NCBI RefSeq assembly: GCF_012272825.1
Contig: NZ_JAAWWS010000153.1
Span: 1-64,000, forward strand
Direction of reading: 5' to 3'
Length of the DNA: 64,000 nucleotides
Origin: Wenzhouxiangella sp. XN79A
GTDB taxonomy: Bacteria > Pseudomonadota > Gammaproteobacteria > Xanthomonadales > Wenzhouxiangellaceae
The notes under the pieces: generated by a model
Database searches by the model: none
What the model saw: only the letters and a program-made list of their open reading frames with translations
What the model was told of the DNA's origin: nothing
In this document: piece by piece, positions 31,094 to 41,495 of the stretch
Layout: each line of letters opens with the position of its first letter
Numbering within the stretch: position 1 is the stretch's first letter
Translations under genes and position numbers: made by a program

Positions 31094-31624
31094 TCATTCT
31101 ACGGGCCAGGTTCTCAAAACCTGATACGGCCGGCCGGGGATCGACTCGATCAGGGCGAAGTCCCGGACCGCCCAGTCGATCGGTTCGTCGAGCGCCGGCA
31201 GCAGGCCCGACGGGCGTGCGTCGATCCCGCGCACCAGCGTCACGTGCGGTCGCCACGAACGGGCATCGATGCGCAGACCCTGCCTGCAGGCCACGCCGAT
31301 CAGCATCTCGACCAGCGCCAGTGCGGCGGGAACCGGCGCGGCGCCCAGCCAGGCCACCCGGGCCGGCGGGAAGGTGCCGAACCGGTCGAGTCGCAGCGTG
31401 AACGGCCCCGGCGGAGTCGACTGACCGACCTCGTCGATCAGCGCATCGACGCGCTCGGCGGCGACGTTGCCGAGAAAGACCAGCGTGAGGTGAAGATTGT
31501 GCGCAGGCACCCGGCGCCCGCCGAACTCGCGAACCAGCCGGGCCCGTTCGGTGCGCTCGACCATCGCGGCTCGGAGGGCCGTGTCCGGCCACAGCGCAAG
31601 GAACAGCCGGCGGGTGGCGCTCAC
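31094..31624 (-). CDS. thpR: RNA 2',3'-cyclic phosphodiesterase ThpR (LigT)
   Basis: A 176-residue member of the 2H phosphoesterase family. Both catalytic HxTx motifs are visible, HLTL in NLHLTLVFLGN (about residue 44) and HVTL in RPHVTLVRG (about residue 126). ThpR opens 2',3'-cyclic phosphates on RNA ends and can join tRNA halves in vitro with a 2'-5' bond; the physiological role is unclear. Start is a GTG at 31624 overlapping the pncC stop (GTGA). It commonly travels with pncC-recA-recX, as here. Confidence 0.93.
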   Translation of the reverse strand: MSATRRLFLALWPDTALRAAMVERTERARLVREFGGRRVPAHNLHLTLVFLGNVAAERVDALIDEVGQSTPPGPFTLRLDRFGTFPPARVAWLGAAPVPAALALVEMLIGVACRQGLRIDARSWRPHVTLVRGIDARPSGLLPALDEPIDWAVRDFALIESIPGRPYQVLRTWPVE

Positions 31625-32130
31625 GACCTCGTCGACACGCGCTCGAGCAGACCGTCCAGGGCGTAGGCGACCGTACGCCGGCGGACCGCATCGCGATCGC
31701 CGTCGAAGCGCACCGTCTCGGTTTCAGGCTCGTCGTCCGGCCCGACCCAGCCGAAGCAGACCGTGCCGACCGGCTTGTCCGGGCGGCCGCCGCCCGGCCC
31801 GGCGATGCCGCTGACCGCGACTGCATAGTCGACATGGGCCGCGGAACGCGCGCCGCGAGCCATCTCGGCGACCACCATTTCGCTGACCGCGCCGTAGCGA
31901 TCGATTGTTGCAGCACGAACGCCGAGCGCCTCGGCCTTGGCCCGGTTGGAATAGGTCACCAGGCCGCGGTCGAACCAGTCGGAGCTTCCCGCCAGGTCGG
32001 TGCAGACCTTGGCGATCCAGCCGCCGGTACAGGATTCGGCCGTGGCCATGGTCCGTCCGTGCGCGCGCAGCTCCGCGGCCAGGGCCTCGGCCCGGTGCAG
32101 CAGCGACGCATCGTCCACCCGATCGGTCAT
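31621..32130 (-). CDS. pncC: Nicotinamide-nucleotide amidase (CinA C-terminal domain)
   Basis: PncC (169 aa) deamidates nicotinamide mononucleotide to nicotinate mononucleotide for NAD recycling. The family signature TAESCTGGWIAKV is present near residue 30, followed by GVRAATIDRYGAVSEMVVAE and VSGIAGPGGG. This is the stand-alone CinA C-terminal form. Divergent from mutS with about 90 bp between the likely starts and coupled to thpR; the usual pncC-recA neighbourhood. Confidence 0.94.
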   Translation of the reverse strand: MTDRVDDASLLHRAEALAAELRAHGRTMATAESCTGGWIAKVCTDLAGSSDWFDRGLVTYSNRAKAEALGVRAATIDRYGAVSEMVVAEMARGARSAAHVDYAVAVSGIAGPGGGRPDKPVGTVCFGWVGPDDEPETETVRFDGDRDAVRRRTVAYALDGLLERVSTRS

Positions 32131-32219
32131 GACGGTATGATGCCCTGCCCGTGTCGATGCTGCACGGTCCCGCCGTCTCCGACCCGATCACGCCAACCGC
32201 CTCCGATTCCGACGCCGCC

Positions 32220-34811
32220 ATGCCCGAACGCGACCGCTCCGCCCACACCCCGCTGATGGCCCAGTACCTGCGGATCAAGGCCGAGCATCCCGACATCCTG
32301 CTGTTCTTCCGGATGGGCGACTTCTACGAACTGTTCTACGACGATGCGAGGCGCTCGGCCGAGTTGCTCGACATCACCCTGACCACGCGCGGCCAGTCGG
32401 CCGGCCAGCCGATTCCGATGGCCGGCGTGCCGGTGCACGCAGTGGAGTCGTATCTGGCCCGGTTGCTGCGCAAGGGCGAGTCGGTGGCGATCTGCGAACA
32501 GGTCGGCGACCCGGACACCGCCAAGGGACCGGTCGAACGCAAGGTGGTCCGCATCGTCACGCCGGGCACGCTGACCGACGAATCGCTGCTCGAGGCCCGC
32601 GACAGCCGCTTGCTGTGTGCCGTGTGCGGCGCTGGCGGCGGCTACGGGCTGGCCTGGATGGACCTGGCCGGCGGACGGGTCGGTTGCGCCCGTGCCGAGG
32701 GCGGCGAAGCGCTGAACGCCGAGCTGGAGCGACTAAGGCCGGCCGAACTGCTGATGCCGGAAACCGGCCTGGGCGGCGTGAGCGTGGGGCTGGAGACCTG
32801 CACCACCCGCCGACCGGACTGGACCTTCGACATCGAGGCCGGCGCCCGGACCCTGACCCGCCAGTTCGGCGTCCGCGACCTGTCGGGCTTCGGCGTCGAC
32901 GAGGCCGGTCCGGAAATCGGTGCGGCGGGCGCGCTGATCGACTACGCCAGGACCATGCTGGCCGGCGAGCTGCCGCCGCTGGTCGGCCTGAAGCGCGAGG
33001 TCGCCGACGAACACCTCCAGATGGACGCAGCGACCCGCCGCCACCTGGAGATCGACCGCCACCCCGACGGCCGCGCCGAGCACACGCTGGTCGGCCTGCT
33101 GGACCGGGCCGGAACCCCGATGGGCAGCCGCAAGCTCCGGCGCTGGATCACCCATCCGCTGCGCAATCGCGAGGTGCTGGCGCGTCGCCACCAGGCCGTC
33201 GCCGCGCTGCTCGACGCCCAGCGCCACCCGCGCCTGGCCGAAACGCTGGCCGGGCTCGGCGATCTCGAGCGCATCCTCACCCGGATCGGGCTGGGCAGCG
33301 CCCGGCCCCGCGACCTGACCACGCTGCGCGGCGGACTGGAGCGCCTGCCGACGATCGCCGGCCAACTGGCCGATCTCGACGACCCGCTGCTGGCCGAGCT
33401 GGTCGAGGCCCTGCCCGAGCGCGCCGACCTCGTCGACCTGTTGTCCCGCGCGCTGGTCGACGAGCCGCCGGTGCTGATCCGCGATGGCGGCGTCGTCCGC
33501 GACGGCTTCGACGCCGAACTCGACGAACTCAGGAGCCTCAGCGGCAATGCCGACGATTTCCTGCAGCGATACGAGCAGCGCGAGCGCGAGCGGACCGGCA
33601 TCGGCACGCTGAAGGTCGGCTACAACCGCGTGCACGGCTTCTTCATCGAGGTCTCGAAAGCCCACGGCGACAAGGTCCCGACCGAGTACACCCGGCGCCA
33701 GACCCTCAAGAACGCCGAGCGCTACGTGACCGAAGAGCTCAAGCGCCACGAAGACAAGGTGCTGTCGGCTCGCGAGCGCGCACTGTCGCGCGAGAAGGCG
33801 CTGTACGAGCAGCTGGTCCGCGACCTGGCCGAAGAGCATGCCGCGCTGTCCGGCATCGCCGACGCGCTGGCCCGGCTGGACGTGCTGGTCACCTACGCCG
33901 AGCGTGCCGAGGCGCTCGACTGGTCGCGGCCGACGCTCGACGATGCGCCCGGTCTCGAGATCGAGCAGGGCCGCCACCCGGTCGTCGAGCCGTTCCAGGA
34001 TCAGCCGTTCGTGCCCAACGACTGCCGGCTGGATCCGGAACGCCGGATGCTGGTGATCACCGGCCCGAACATGGGCGGCAAGTCGACCTACATGCGGCAG
34101 GTCGCGCTGATCGTCCTGCTGGCCCACGCCGGAAGCTTCGTACCGGCCCGGGCGATGCGCTGTGGGCCGATCGACCGGATCTTCTCGCGGATCGGCGCCG
34201 GCGACGACCTGACCCGCGGCCGCTCGACGTTCATGGTGGAAATGGTCGAGACCGCCAACATCCTGAACAACGCGACCGCACAGTCGCTGGTCCTGATGGA
34301 CGAGATCGGCCGCGGCACCTCGACCTTCGACGGGCTGGCGCTGGCCTGGGCGGTGGCCACCGAACTGGCCATGCAACTCCAGGCCTACACCCTGTTCGCC
34401 ACCCACTACTTCGAACTGACCCAGCTGTCGGCCGACCACGACGGCATCGTCAACGTGCATCTCGATGCGAAGGAACACGCCGAGCGTGTGATCTTCCTGC
34501 ACGCCGTCCGCGAGGGGCCGGCCAGCCAGAGCTACGGCCTGCAGGTCGCGCGGCTGGCCGGTGTGCCGGCCCCGGTCGTGAAGCGTGCCCGCCGCCACCT
34601 CGACCAGCTGGAGAAGAAGGCCCGCGCCGCCGATTCCCCGCAGCTCGGTCTGTTCGACGCGCCCAGCGCCGCCGAACCGGAACCTGGCCCGCCCCCGGCC
34701 CATCCCGTGATCGATGCCCTGGCCGAGCTGGATCCCGACGCGCTGTCGCCGCGCGAAGCGCTGGAAACGCTGTATGCGTTGAAGGAGGCGCTGGAGAGCG
34801 GAGAGAATTGA
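32220..34811 (+). CDS. mutS: DNA mismatch repair protein MutS
   Basis: MutS (863 aa from the ATG at 32220) recognises mismatches. The N-terminal mismatch-binding domain shows [15 protein letters not shown] with the conserved Phe-x-Glu contact; the clamp and lever domains follow; the ATPase has Walker [15 protein letters not shown] (about residue 615), Walker [17 protein letters not shown] and [10 protein letters not shown]. In-frame starts at 32151 (GTG) and 32157 (ATG) also exist; 32220 gives the usual short lead before HTPLMAQYL, but no start has a clear Shine-Dalgarno. A TATGAT at 32136-32141 may be the -10. The C-terminus is complete and ends just before a minisatellite. Confidence 0.95.
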   Translation: MPERDRSAHTPLMAQYLRIKAEHPDILLFFRMGDFYELFYDDARRSAELLDITLTTRGQSAGQPIPMAGVPVHAVESYLARLLRKGESVAICEQVGDPDTAKGPVERKVVRIVTPGTLTDESLLEARDSRLLCAVCGAGGGYGLAWMDLAGGRVGCARAEGGEALNAELERLRPAELLMPETGLGGVSVGLETCTTRRPDWTFDIEAGARTLTRQFGVRDLSGFGVDEAGPEIGAAGALIDYARTMLAGELPPLVGLKREVADEHLQMDAATRRHLEIDRHPDGRAEHTLVGLLDRAGTPMGSRKLRRWITHPLRNREVLARRHQAVAALLDAQRHPRLAETLAGLGDLERILTRIGLGSARPRDLTTLRGGLERLPTIAGQLADLDDPLLAELVEALPERADLVDLLSRALVDEPPVLIRDGGVVRDGFDAELDELRSLSGNADDFLQRYEQRERERTGIGTLKVGYNRVHGFFIEVSKAHGDKVPTEYTRRQTLKNAERYVTEELKRHEDKVLSARERALSREKALYEQLVRDLAEEHAALSGIADALARLDVLVTYAERAEALDWSRPTLDDAPGLEIEQGRHPVVEPFQDQPFVPNDCRLDPERRMLVITGPNMGGKSTYMRQVALIVLLAHAGSFVPARAMRCGPIDRIFSRIGAGDDLTRGRSTFMVEMVETANILNNATAQSLVLMDEIGRGTSTFDGLALAWAVATELAMQLQAYTLFATHYFELTQLSADHDGIVNVHLDAKEHAERVIFLHAVREGPASQSYGLQVARLAGVPAPVVKRARRHLDQLEKKARAADSPQLGLFDAPSAAEPEPGPPPAHPVIDALAELDPDALSPREALETLYALKEALESGEN

Positions 34812-34820
34812 GGGAGGGAG

Positions 34821-34967
34821 CTCTCAGTTCTCAGTTCTCAGTTCTCAGTTCTCAGTTCTCAGTTCTCAGTTCTCAGTTCTCAGTTCTCAGTTCTCAGTTC
34901 TCAGTTCTCAGTTCTCAGTTCTCAGTTCTCAGTTCTCAGTTCTCAGTCGTCAGTTGCCGGTTGTCAG
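34821..34967 (+). repeat. 7-bp minisatellite (TTCTCAG)n after mutS
   Basis: Eighteen consecutive 7-bp units run from 34821 to 34946 (the first CTCTCAG, then 17 of TTCTCAG), followed by three degenerate units to 34967. It begins 9 bp after the mutS stop. A complementary-type motif, ACTGAAAACTGAAAACTG, lies just downstream at about 35037-35054. No spacers, so it is not a CRISPR array. The rest of the gap to queE (34968-35137) holds nothing else I can identify. Confidence 0.95.
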
Positions 34968-35137
34968 TGAAAGCGGACAGCTTCAAGGTTCGGGTTCGCG
35001 ACGCTTCTCTCCTGACGCACGCGCCAGCGGATCACTGAAAACTGAAAACTGCGTACTGAAAACGTCCCGCTCACTCGGGCACGCCCGGAACCGCGAACAG
35101 CGCCACGTCACCCGGACCGCCACGTCGCCCCGACGGC

Positions 35138-35809
35138 CTACACCCCCGGCCGATCGCCCCATAGGATCTTGTGCAGTTGGACCTGCAGCCGCGCGTTCAG
35201 CCCGCTGTCCAGCAGCCATTCGGCCAGCTGGGCCGGCGACAGGGTTTCCCAGACCGGGGAGAACCAGACGGTCCATCGTTCGAGGCCGTGTGCGCGGACC
35301 AGCGCGGCGGCTTCATCGAAGTCCTTGCGGTCGGCGACGACGAATTTGATCTGGTCGTGCGGCTGGAGATGTTCGAGGTTGTCGAAGTCGTTGCGCGCGG
35401 CCTCGCCGGAGGCCGCGAGCTTGAGGTCGAGCACCTTGACCACGCGCGGATCGACGTCGGCCACCGGCAGCGCCCCGCTGGTTTCCAGCGATACCCGGTA
35501 CCCGGCCTCGCACAGGCGTTCCAGCAACGGCAGGCAGGTGCGCTGGGCCAGTGGCTCTCCGCCGGTCACGCAGACGTGCCGCGCGCCGTGGTCCCTCACC
35601 TGATCGAGGACCGCGTCGATGGTCATCCATTGTCCGCCATGGAAGGCGTAGGCGGTATCGCACCAGCTGCAGCGAAGCGGACAGCCGGTCAGGCGAACGA
35701 AGGTGGTCGGCCAGCCGGCCGAATCGGACTCACCCTGGACCGAATGGAAGATCTCGGTGATCTTGAGCTCGGTGGCCGAGCGATGGGTGGAGTCTGCGGG
35801 CGAGGACAT
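35138..35809 (-). CDS. queE: 7-carboxy-7-deazaguanine synthase
   Basis: QueE (223 aa), a radical-SAM enzyme that contracts 6-carboxytetrahydropterin to the 7-deazaguanine base of queuosine. The cluster-binding motif CX3CX2C is seen as GCPLRCSWCDTAYAF (about residues 43-57), preceded by IFHSVQGE and followed by VTGGEPLAQ and LETSGALPV. It lies at the end of the tol-pal-cpoB cluster, a common position, but the usual queC neighbour is absent. Confidence 0.95.
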   Translation of the reverse strand: MSSPADSTHRSATELKITEIFHSVQGESDSAGWPTTFVRLTGCPLRCSWCDTAYAFHGGQWMTIDAVLDQVRDHGARHVCVTGGEPLAQRTCLPLLERLCEAGYRVSLETSGALPVADVDPRVVKVLDLKLAASGEAARNDFDNLEHLQPHDQIKFVVADRKDFDEAAALVRAHGLERWTVWFSPVWETLSPAQLAEWLLDSGLNARLQVQLHKILWGDRPGV

Positions 35810-35817
35810 GAGAGCGG

Positions 35818-35930
35818 GGCTCAGGGGCGGGGGACGAGGGGAAAGGGACGACTGATCGACGTCGGACGGCGCGTTCGACGAGGTTTCGACGTCGCCACTC
35901 GTCCCGGGTCCCTTGCCCCTGGTCCCTAGC
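35818..35930. repeat. GA-rich dispersed repeat, inverted pair, between queE and cpoB
   Basis: Left part around 35829-35851 (GGGGACGAGGGGAAAGGGAC) is complementary at about 17 of 20 positions to the right part near 35908-35928. The same GGGACGAGGGG-type sequence recurs at 40911-41060. Together these fill the whole gap between queE and cpoB. Confidence 0.65.
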
Positions 35931-35933
35931 GAA

Positions 35934-36878
35934 TCACAACCTACCTTCCAGCCGCATGGTGCGCAGGCGGTTTTCGGCCAGGCGCGAGTAGTTGGTGCCG
36001 GGGAACTGCTCGGCGACCTGCTGCAGAGCCGCGCGGGCCTCGATCCAGTGCTCCAGTTCGTAGTGACTGAAGCCGATCTTCAGCAGTGCGTCGGGCTCCT
36101 TGCCGCTGCCCGGGTAGCGCTCGAGCAGATCGTTGAACTGGCCCAACGCCGTTTCGAAGTCGCGGGTCACGTAGTAGACCTCACCGAGCCAGTACAGCGC
36201 ATTCGGTGCCAGGCTGGACTGCGGATGATCCTGCAGGAAGCGGTCGAAGCCTTCCGCGGCGTCGGCATAGCGGGTTTCACGCAGCGCGAGGAAGGCCTGG
36301 TCATAGGCCTGGGTTTCGGCTTCGGTCGGCTGCTGGAGCTCGCGCGCATCGGTCCGGGTCGGCGTCGCCAGGGTCGCGATCTCCGCTTCGGCATCCAGCG
36401 GCTCACGGACTTCAGGCAGGTCCGAGGGCGGCGGCACGCGGCCGATCGCCTCGGCGCCTGGCTCGACCACCGGGCCGTCGGCATCGATGCCGGTCGGCTG
36501 CCGGCCCGGGTCGCTGGCCGGACCGTTGACCGGATCGTTGACCGGATCGGCCGACGCCCGTGAACTGGACAATGCACCGGCAGCCCCTTCCAGTCCGCCG
36601 ATGCGGCGATCGAGATCGAGGTACTGATCGCGCTGTCGGCGCTTGAGGTTCTCGATCTCCTGCGCCTGCGCTTCGACCAGCCCGCGCAGCTCACGCACTT
36701 CCTCGCGCATCTGCTGCAGTTCGAGCACGAACCGCGCCGTCATGTCGTCGGCACCATCCTGCTCGACCTGTGCCGGCGCCACGACGGGCGCCAGCAACAG
36801 GGTCGAGGCCAGCAGTGCCAGCGGCCAGCGAATCTGCGAGCGGGCGGCGGGCGGCATTGGGGTCATCGTGGAGGACAT
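35934..36878 (-). CDS. cpoB: Cell division coordinator CpoB (YbgF)
   Basis: CpoB (314 aa) is a periplasmic protein that links the Tol machine with septal peptidoglycan synthesis. A signal peptide (WPLALLASTLLLAPVVAPAQ) is followed by an N-terminal coiled coil (about residues 50-100, for example REELRGL-type heptads in MREEVRELRGLVEAQAQEIE), a proline/aspartate-rich linker with repeated DPVN, and C-terminal TPR repeats (YWLGEVYYVTRDFETALGQF). It starts 7 bp after the pal stop, the standard last gene of the tol-pal operon. An alternative ATG lies at 36866. Confidence 0.92.
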   Translation of the reverse strand: MSSTMTPMPPAARSQIRWPLALLASTLLLAPVVAPAQVEQDGADDMTARFVLELQQMREEVRELRGLVEAQAQEIENLKRRQRDQYLDLDRRIGGLEGAAGALSSSRASADPVNDPVNGPASDPGRQPTGIDADGPVVEPGAEAIGRVPPPSDLPEVREPLDAEAEIATLATPTRTDARELQQPTEAETQAYDQAFLALRETRYADAAEGFDRFLQDHPQSSLAPNALYWLGEVYYVTRDFETALGQFNDLLERYPGSGKEPDALLKIGFSHYELEHWIEARAALQQVAEQFPGTNYSRLAENRLRTMRLEGRL

Positions 36879-36885
36879 GCTGCCG

Positions 36886-37419
36886 TCAGCGCGCGGTGTA
36901 GACGATCTCCACCCGGCGGTTCCGCTCCCAGCACGCTTCGCTGGTCTGGCGGCAGACCGGGCGTTCTTCGCCGTAACTGACCACTTCCACCTGGTTGCCG
37001 GACACGCCTTCGGCGCGCATCAGGTCGAGCACGGAATTGCCGCGACGCTCACCGAGGCCCAGGTTGTACTCGCGCGAACCGCGCTCGTCGGCGTGGCCTT
37101 CGAGCAGCACCCGGCCGCTCGGGTTGGCCTTCAGGTACTCGGCGTGCGCGCGGATGATCGGCAGGTACTGCGGCTGGACGTTCGAGCGATCGAACTCGAA
37201 GTAGATCTCGCGCTGGCTCAGCAGGCTGTCCGGGTTGTCGAGATTGCGCGAGTCGGCGAAGTCGGCCGGGTCGACGCGATCGACTTCGACCGGCTCGGTG
37301 GTGGTCGGGCCCGGATCGGTCGGTTCGGCTTCCGGCGGCGTCTCGCGCGTCGGCTGCGCACAGGCGGCCAGCAGCAGGCTCAGCACAACGAGGCTCAAAA
37401 TGCGGACTGCAGTGTTCAT
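36886..37419 (-). CDS. pal: Peptidoglycan-associated lipoprotein Pal
   Basis: Pal (177 aa) anchors the outer membrane to peptidoglycan and works with TolB. The signal peptide ends in the lipobox LLLAAC (lipidated Cys about residue 20). A Pro/Glu/Thr-rich linker precedes the OmpA-like domain: IYFEFDRSNVQPQYLPII, LEGHADERGSREYNLGLGER. A GGAGG-type Shine-Dalgarno precedes the ATG at 37419. Confidence 0.96.
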   Translation of the reverse strand: MNTAVRILSLVVLSLLLAACAQPTRETPPEAEPTDPGPTTTEPVEVDRVDPADFADSRNLDNPDSLLSQREIYFEFDRSNVQPQYLPIIRAHAEYLKANPSGRVLLEGHADERGSREYNLGLGERRGNSVLDLMRAEGVSGNQVEVVSYGEERPVCRQTSEACWERNRRVEIVYTAR

Positions 37420-37559
37420 GCTTCCTCCAGGGGATACGGATCGTAGGGTCGGGGTCGGCTCGAGCTCGACGACGATGTTCGGTTCGGGTTCGTTCGGGTT
37501 CGTTCGTGCTCGAGTGATGATTATTGTCGTTTTCGCGTGACCGATCCGGCGGCACGCGG

Positions 37560-38879
37560 TCAGCGAATGCGCGGCGACCAGGCCGGCTCGCGAACGTCGC
37601 CGTCGGTCAGCACCAGTCGCTGCCGGAACCGGCCGTCCACCGAGACCGCGGCCAGTACGCCCCGCTCGCCTTCGCGCGTGGCGTAGAGCACCATGCTGCC
37701 GTTCGGCGCAAAGCTCGGCGACTCGTCCATGCGACCCGGAGATAATACACGCAAACGCTCGGATTCGCGATCCAGCACGGCGATCCGGAAGTCCCGCCCA
37801 TCGCCGTGCACCATCGCCAGCATTCCGGTCTCCGGATCGACCGATACGCGAGAGTTGTAGCGTCCTTCCGTGGTCACCCGCTCGATGTTGCGCCCGTCGC
37901 GCCGAACCCGGTAGATCTGCGGCTGGCCGGCGCGGTCGGAGGTGAAGTACAGGTGCCGGCCGTCGAGCGACCAGGCCGGCTCGGTGTTGATCGAATAATG
38001 CTGGGTCAACTGCTCCATGCGGCCGGTCTCCAGGTCCTTGACCCAGATTTCAGGACTGCCGCTGCGCGAAAGGCTCATCGCCAGGGAGCGACCGTCGGGC
38101 GAGAACGCCGGTGCGCCGTTGATGCCGCGCTCCGACGACACCGTCTCGCGCTGGCCGGTGAAGATGTCCTGCACGATCACGTGCGAGGTGCCGGTGGCGA
38201 AGGACACATAGGCCAGCCGGCGACCTTCCGGCCCCCAGTTCGGCGACAGGATGGGCTGGCTGTGGCGGACGATGGTCTGCGGGTTGTAGCCGTCGGAGTC
38301 GGCAACGATCAGCTCGAACTGCTCGGCGTCGGTGCCGGCGCCGGTGACCTGGACATAGGCGATCCGGCTGGCGAACGCGCCGGGCACGCCGATCAGCTCC
38401 TCGTAGATCGCATCGGCGATCTGGTGGGCCCGCAGGCGATGCTCGCCGGGCCCGCTCGGAATCGCGCGCGAGAACAGCGTGCGGCCCGACGGCACGGCCA
38501 CCAGGTGATACTCGATCTCCTCGCGGAGGCCGTCCGGCCCGGCCACCAGCCGGCCCATCGCCACGTAATCGACCTCGAGCAGGTTCCAGGTGTTCGGCCG
38601 CACTTCGGCCGGTCGGGTCGGCCGATCGATCATGTCGGCCACGTCCATCGGTTCGAACAGGCCGGAGCGCCGCAGGTCCGCGGCAATGACTTCGTGGATC
38701 GGGGTTTCCGGCGGCAGCACCCCGGGACCCTCGGCGAACGGCACGACCGCGATCGCCAGCGCACCTTCGACGCCGTCGACGATCTCGATCTGGAGCTGGG
38801 CCCGGGCCGGCACCGCGGCGAGAAGCGCCAGCGCCAGCACGACGCTAGCCGTCGTAGCGAAAAACGAATTCGATTTCAC
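37560..38879 (-). CDS. tolB: Tol-Pal system protein TolB
   Basis: TolB (439 aa), a periplasmic protein that couples TolA and Pal. The signal peptide (VVLALALLAAVPARAQ) is followed by the N-terminal TolB domain and a six-bladed WD40-like propeller whose PD40 repeats are visible as QPILSPNWGPEGRRLAYVSF, GAPAFSPDGRSLAMSLSR and TEPAWSLDGRHLYFTSDRAG. It overlaps tolA by 35 bp. A 140-bp gap without features separates it from pal. Confidence 0.97.
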   Translation of the reverse strand: MKSNSFFATTASVVLALALLAAVPARAQLQIEIVDGVEGALAIAVVPFAEGPGVLPPETPIHEVIAADLRRSGLFEPMDVADMIDRPTRPAEVRPNTWNLLEVDYVAMGRLVAGPDGLREEIEYHLVAVPSGRTLFSRAIPSGPGEHRLRAHQIADAIYEELIGVPGAFASRIAYVQVTGAGTDAEQFELIVADSDGYNPQTIVRHSQPILSPNWGPEGRRLAYVSFATGTSHVIVQDIFTGQRETVSSERGINGAPAFSPDGRSLAMSLSRSGSPEIWVKDLETGRMEQLTQHYSINTEPAWSLDGRHLYFTSDRAGQPQIYRVRRDGRNIERVTTEGRYNSRVSVDPETGMLAMVHGDGRDFRIAVLDRESERLRVLSPGRMDESPSFAPNGSMVLYATREGERGVLAAVSVDGRFRQRLVLTDGDVREPAWSPRIR

Positions 38880-39773
38880 GTTGGAAGACCTCCTCGTAGC
38901 CTCGATAGGCCAGGTTTTCGGTGCGCTCGACGGCCGAAAGAATCGAGCGGCGAGTCAGTTCATCGGCGTTGCAGGGCGAAACGATCGACTGGTCGATGAT
39001 CTCGCCGCCGGGAATCTGTAGAACACGGACCGCGCAGCGCAACCCCGGTTCCGTGGTCGGCGGCCGGCGCCAGTTGCGGGTGACCTGTTCCTGGATGGTG
39101 GCGATGTATTCCTCGAACAGCGTCGCGCGCCGCTCCGCGGCCTGCGCCTGTTCGCGCGCCAGCCGAAGGCGTTCGGCCTCGGCCTCGGCGGCGCGCCGGC
39201 GCTCGTCCTCGACGCGCCGTTCGGCCAGTTCGGCCAGCCGCCGTTCTTCTTCTTCGCGCCGCTGCTGCGCTTCCTCGCGCTGGCGCCGGAGATCCTCGAG
39301 CTCGCGCAGTCGTTCGGCCTCGGCTTCGCGGCGCTGGCGCTCCAGCGCTTCGGCCTGCTCGCGCTGACGCCGGGCCTCCTCGGCCTCGCGCTCGCGGGCC
39401 AGCTGGGCCTGGCGCTGCTGTTCGAGCAGGCGCTGGCGCTCGGCCTCGGCCTCGCTGCGTTCGCGCTGCTGCCGCTGACGCTCTTCGAGCTCGCGCTGAC
39501 GTCGGGCCTCCTCGGCCTGGCGCTGTTCCAGCAGCTGCCGGGCCTGCTCGGCCTGTTGCTCGGCGCGCCGCTCGTCGGCGCGTTGCTCGACGAACGGTGC
39601 GGCGTCGACCAGCGTGAACGACGGCGTCGGCCGGACCGGCTCGGGCGCCTTCCAGCCCAGACTGCCCAGCCACAGCAGGCCGACCGCAGCGACGTGGACG
39701 AGCATGGCAAGGCCCAGCGCACGAAGCGACTCGCGCGCCGGCGACGGCCCGGATTGGGGAATGCGGCGCGTGT

Positions 39774-39777
<4 letters not shown>
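38845..39777 (-). CDS. tolA: Cell envelope integrity protein TolA
   Basis: TolA (310 aa) spans from the inner membrane to TolB/Pal. One N-terminal helix (LGLAMLVHVAAVGLLWLGSL) precedes a long Arg/Glu/Gln/Ala-rich helix (about residues 65-225) and the globular C-terminal domain (EEYIATIQEQVTRNWRRP). The helical region is rich in arginine rather than lysine, in line with the GC content. Start is a GTG at 39777 overlapping the tolR stop. Confidence 0.95.
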
Positions 39778-40202
<425 letters not shown>

Positions 40203-40203
40203 C

Positions 40204-40890
<687 letters not shown>

Positions 40891-40910
40891 TCGGTCTTCC
40901 CGTTGTTTTT

Positions 40911-41060
40911 GGAGGGGCGAGGGACGAGGGGTGAGGGACGAGTGTTGTTCATTCGGGCTTCAGGGTGCGTTAATTTCTCGAGGGACGAGGGGTGAGGGGA
41001 AAGGGACGAGTGAAAAATCGAACAGAACACTCGCCCCTAGTCCCTGGCCCCTTTCCCCTC
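40911..41060. repeat. GA-rich dispersed repeat between ybgC and tolQ
   Basis: Two direct copies of GAGGGACGAGGGGTGAGGG (about 40919-40937 and 40979-40997) are followed by a complementary stretch around 41028-41060 (CACTCGCCCC...TTTCCCC). It is related to the repeat at 35818-35930 and runs into the 3' end of ybgC. Confidence 0.65.
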
Positions 41061-41495
41061 CTGCATCATCGTCTCGACCGCCTCGAGAATCCGGGTCCGC
41101 ACCTCGTGCGGCGTCCGAGCCGGCACAAAGCGTTCCGCATCGAGACAGGCCGCCTGCACGGTGGCGGTCAGCAACAGTTCACCGTCGCGCTCGATCCGTT
41201 GTTCGAACTCCATCTTCAGCCGGCCGATCGCTAGGACGCCAACGGTGACCGAGAGTTCATCTTCCAGCCGCGCCGGCCGGCGGAAATCCAGCTGCATCTT
41301 CGTGATCGCGAAGAGCACGCCGTGTTCCTTGCGCAGCGGTACCTGGTGGACGCCGATCGACGCCAGCCAGTCCGAGCGCGCGCGCTCGAGGAACTGCAGG
41401 TAGCGGGCGTGGTAGACCACGCCGCCGGCATCCGTGTCTTCCCAGTAGACGCGGTAGCGGAAGACTCCGTTACATGCATCGGGCGCGGCCGTCAT
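41037..41495 (-). CDS. ybgC: Acyl-CoA thioesterase YbgC of the tol-pal cluster
   Basis: YbgC (152 aa), a cytosolic hotdog-fold thioesterase. The active-site region [20 protein letters not shown] contains the catalytic aspartate. It usually heads the tol-pal operon, as here. The C-terminal EGKGARD and its TAG stop are encoded by the dispersed GA-rich repeat, so the natural C-terminus has been altered by that insertion. ATG overlaps the ruvB stop by 4 bp. Confidence 0.94.
   Translation of the reverse strand: MTAAPDACNGVFRYRVYWEDTDAGGVVYHARYLQFLERARSDWLASIGVHQVPLRKEHGVLFAITKMQLDFRRPARLEDELSVTVGVLAIGRLKMEFEQRIERDGELLLTATVQAACLDAERFVPARTPHEVRTRILEAVETMMQEGKGARD

Noticed and set aside
32136-32141. 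mutS promoter TATGAT as a separate feature
   Set aside because: The -10 is good but no -35 could be found, so I only mention it under mutS.
34821-34967. CRISPR array
   Set aside because: The 7-bp units are contiguous with no spacers, and no cas genes are near.
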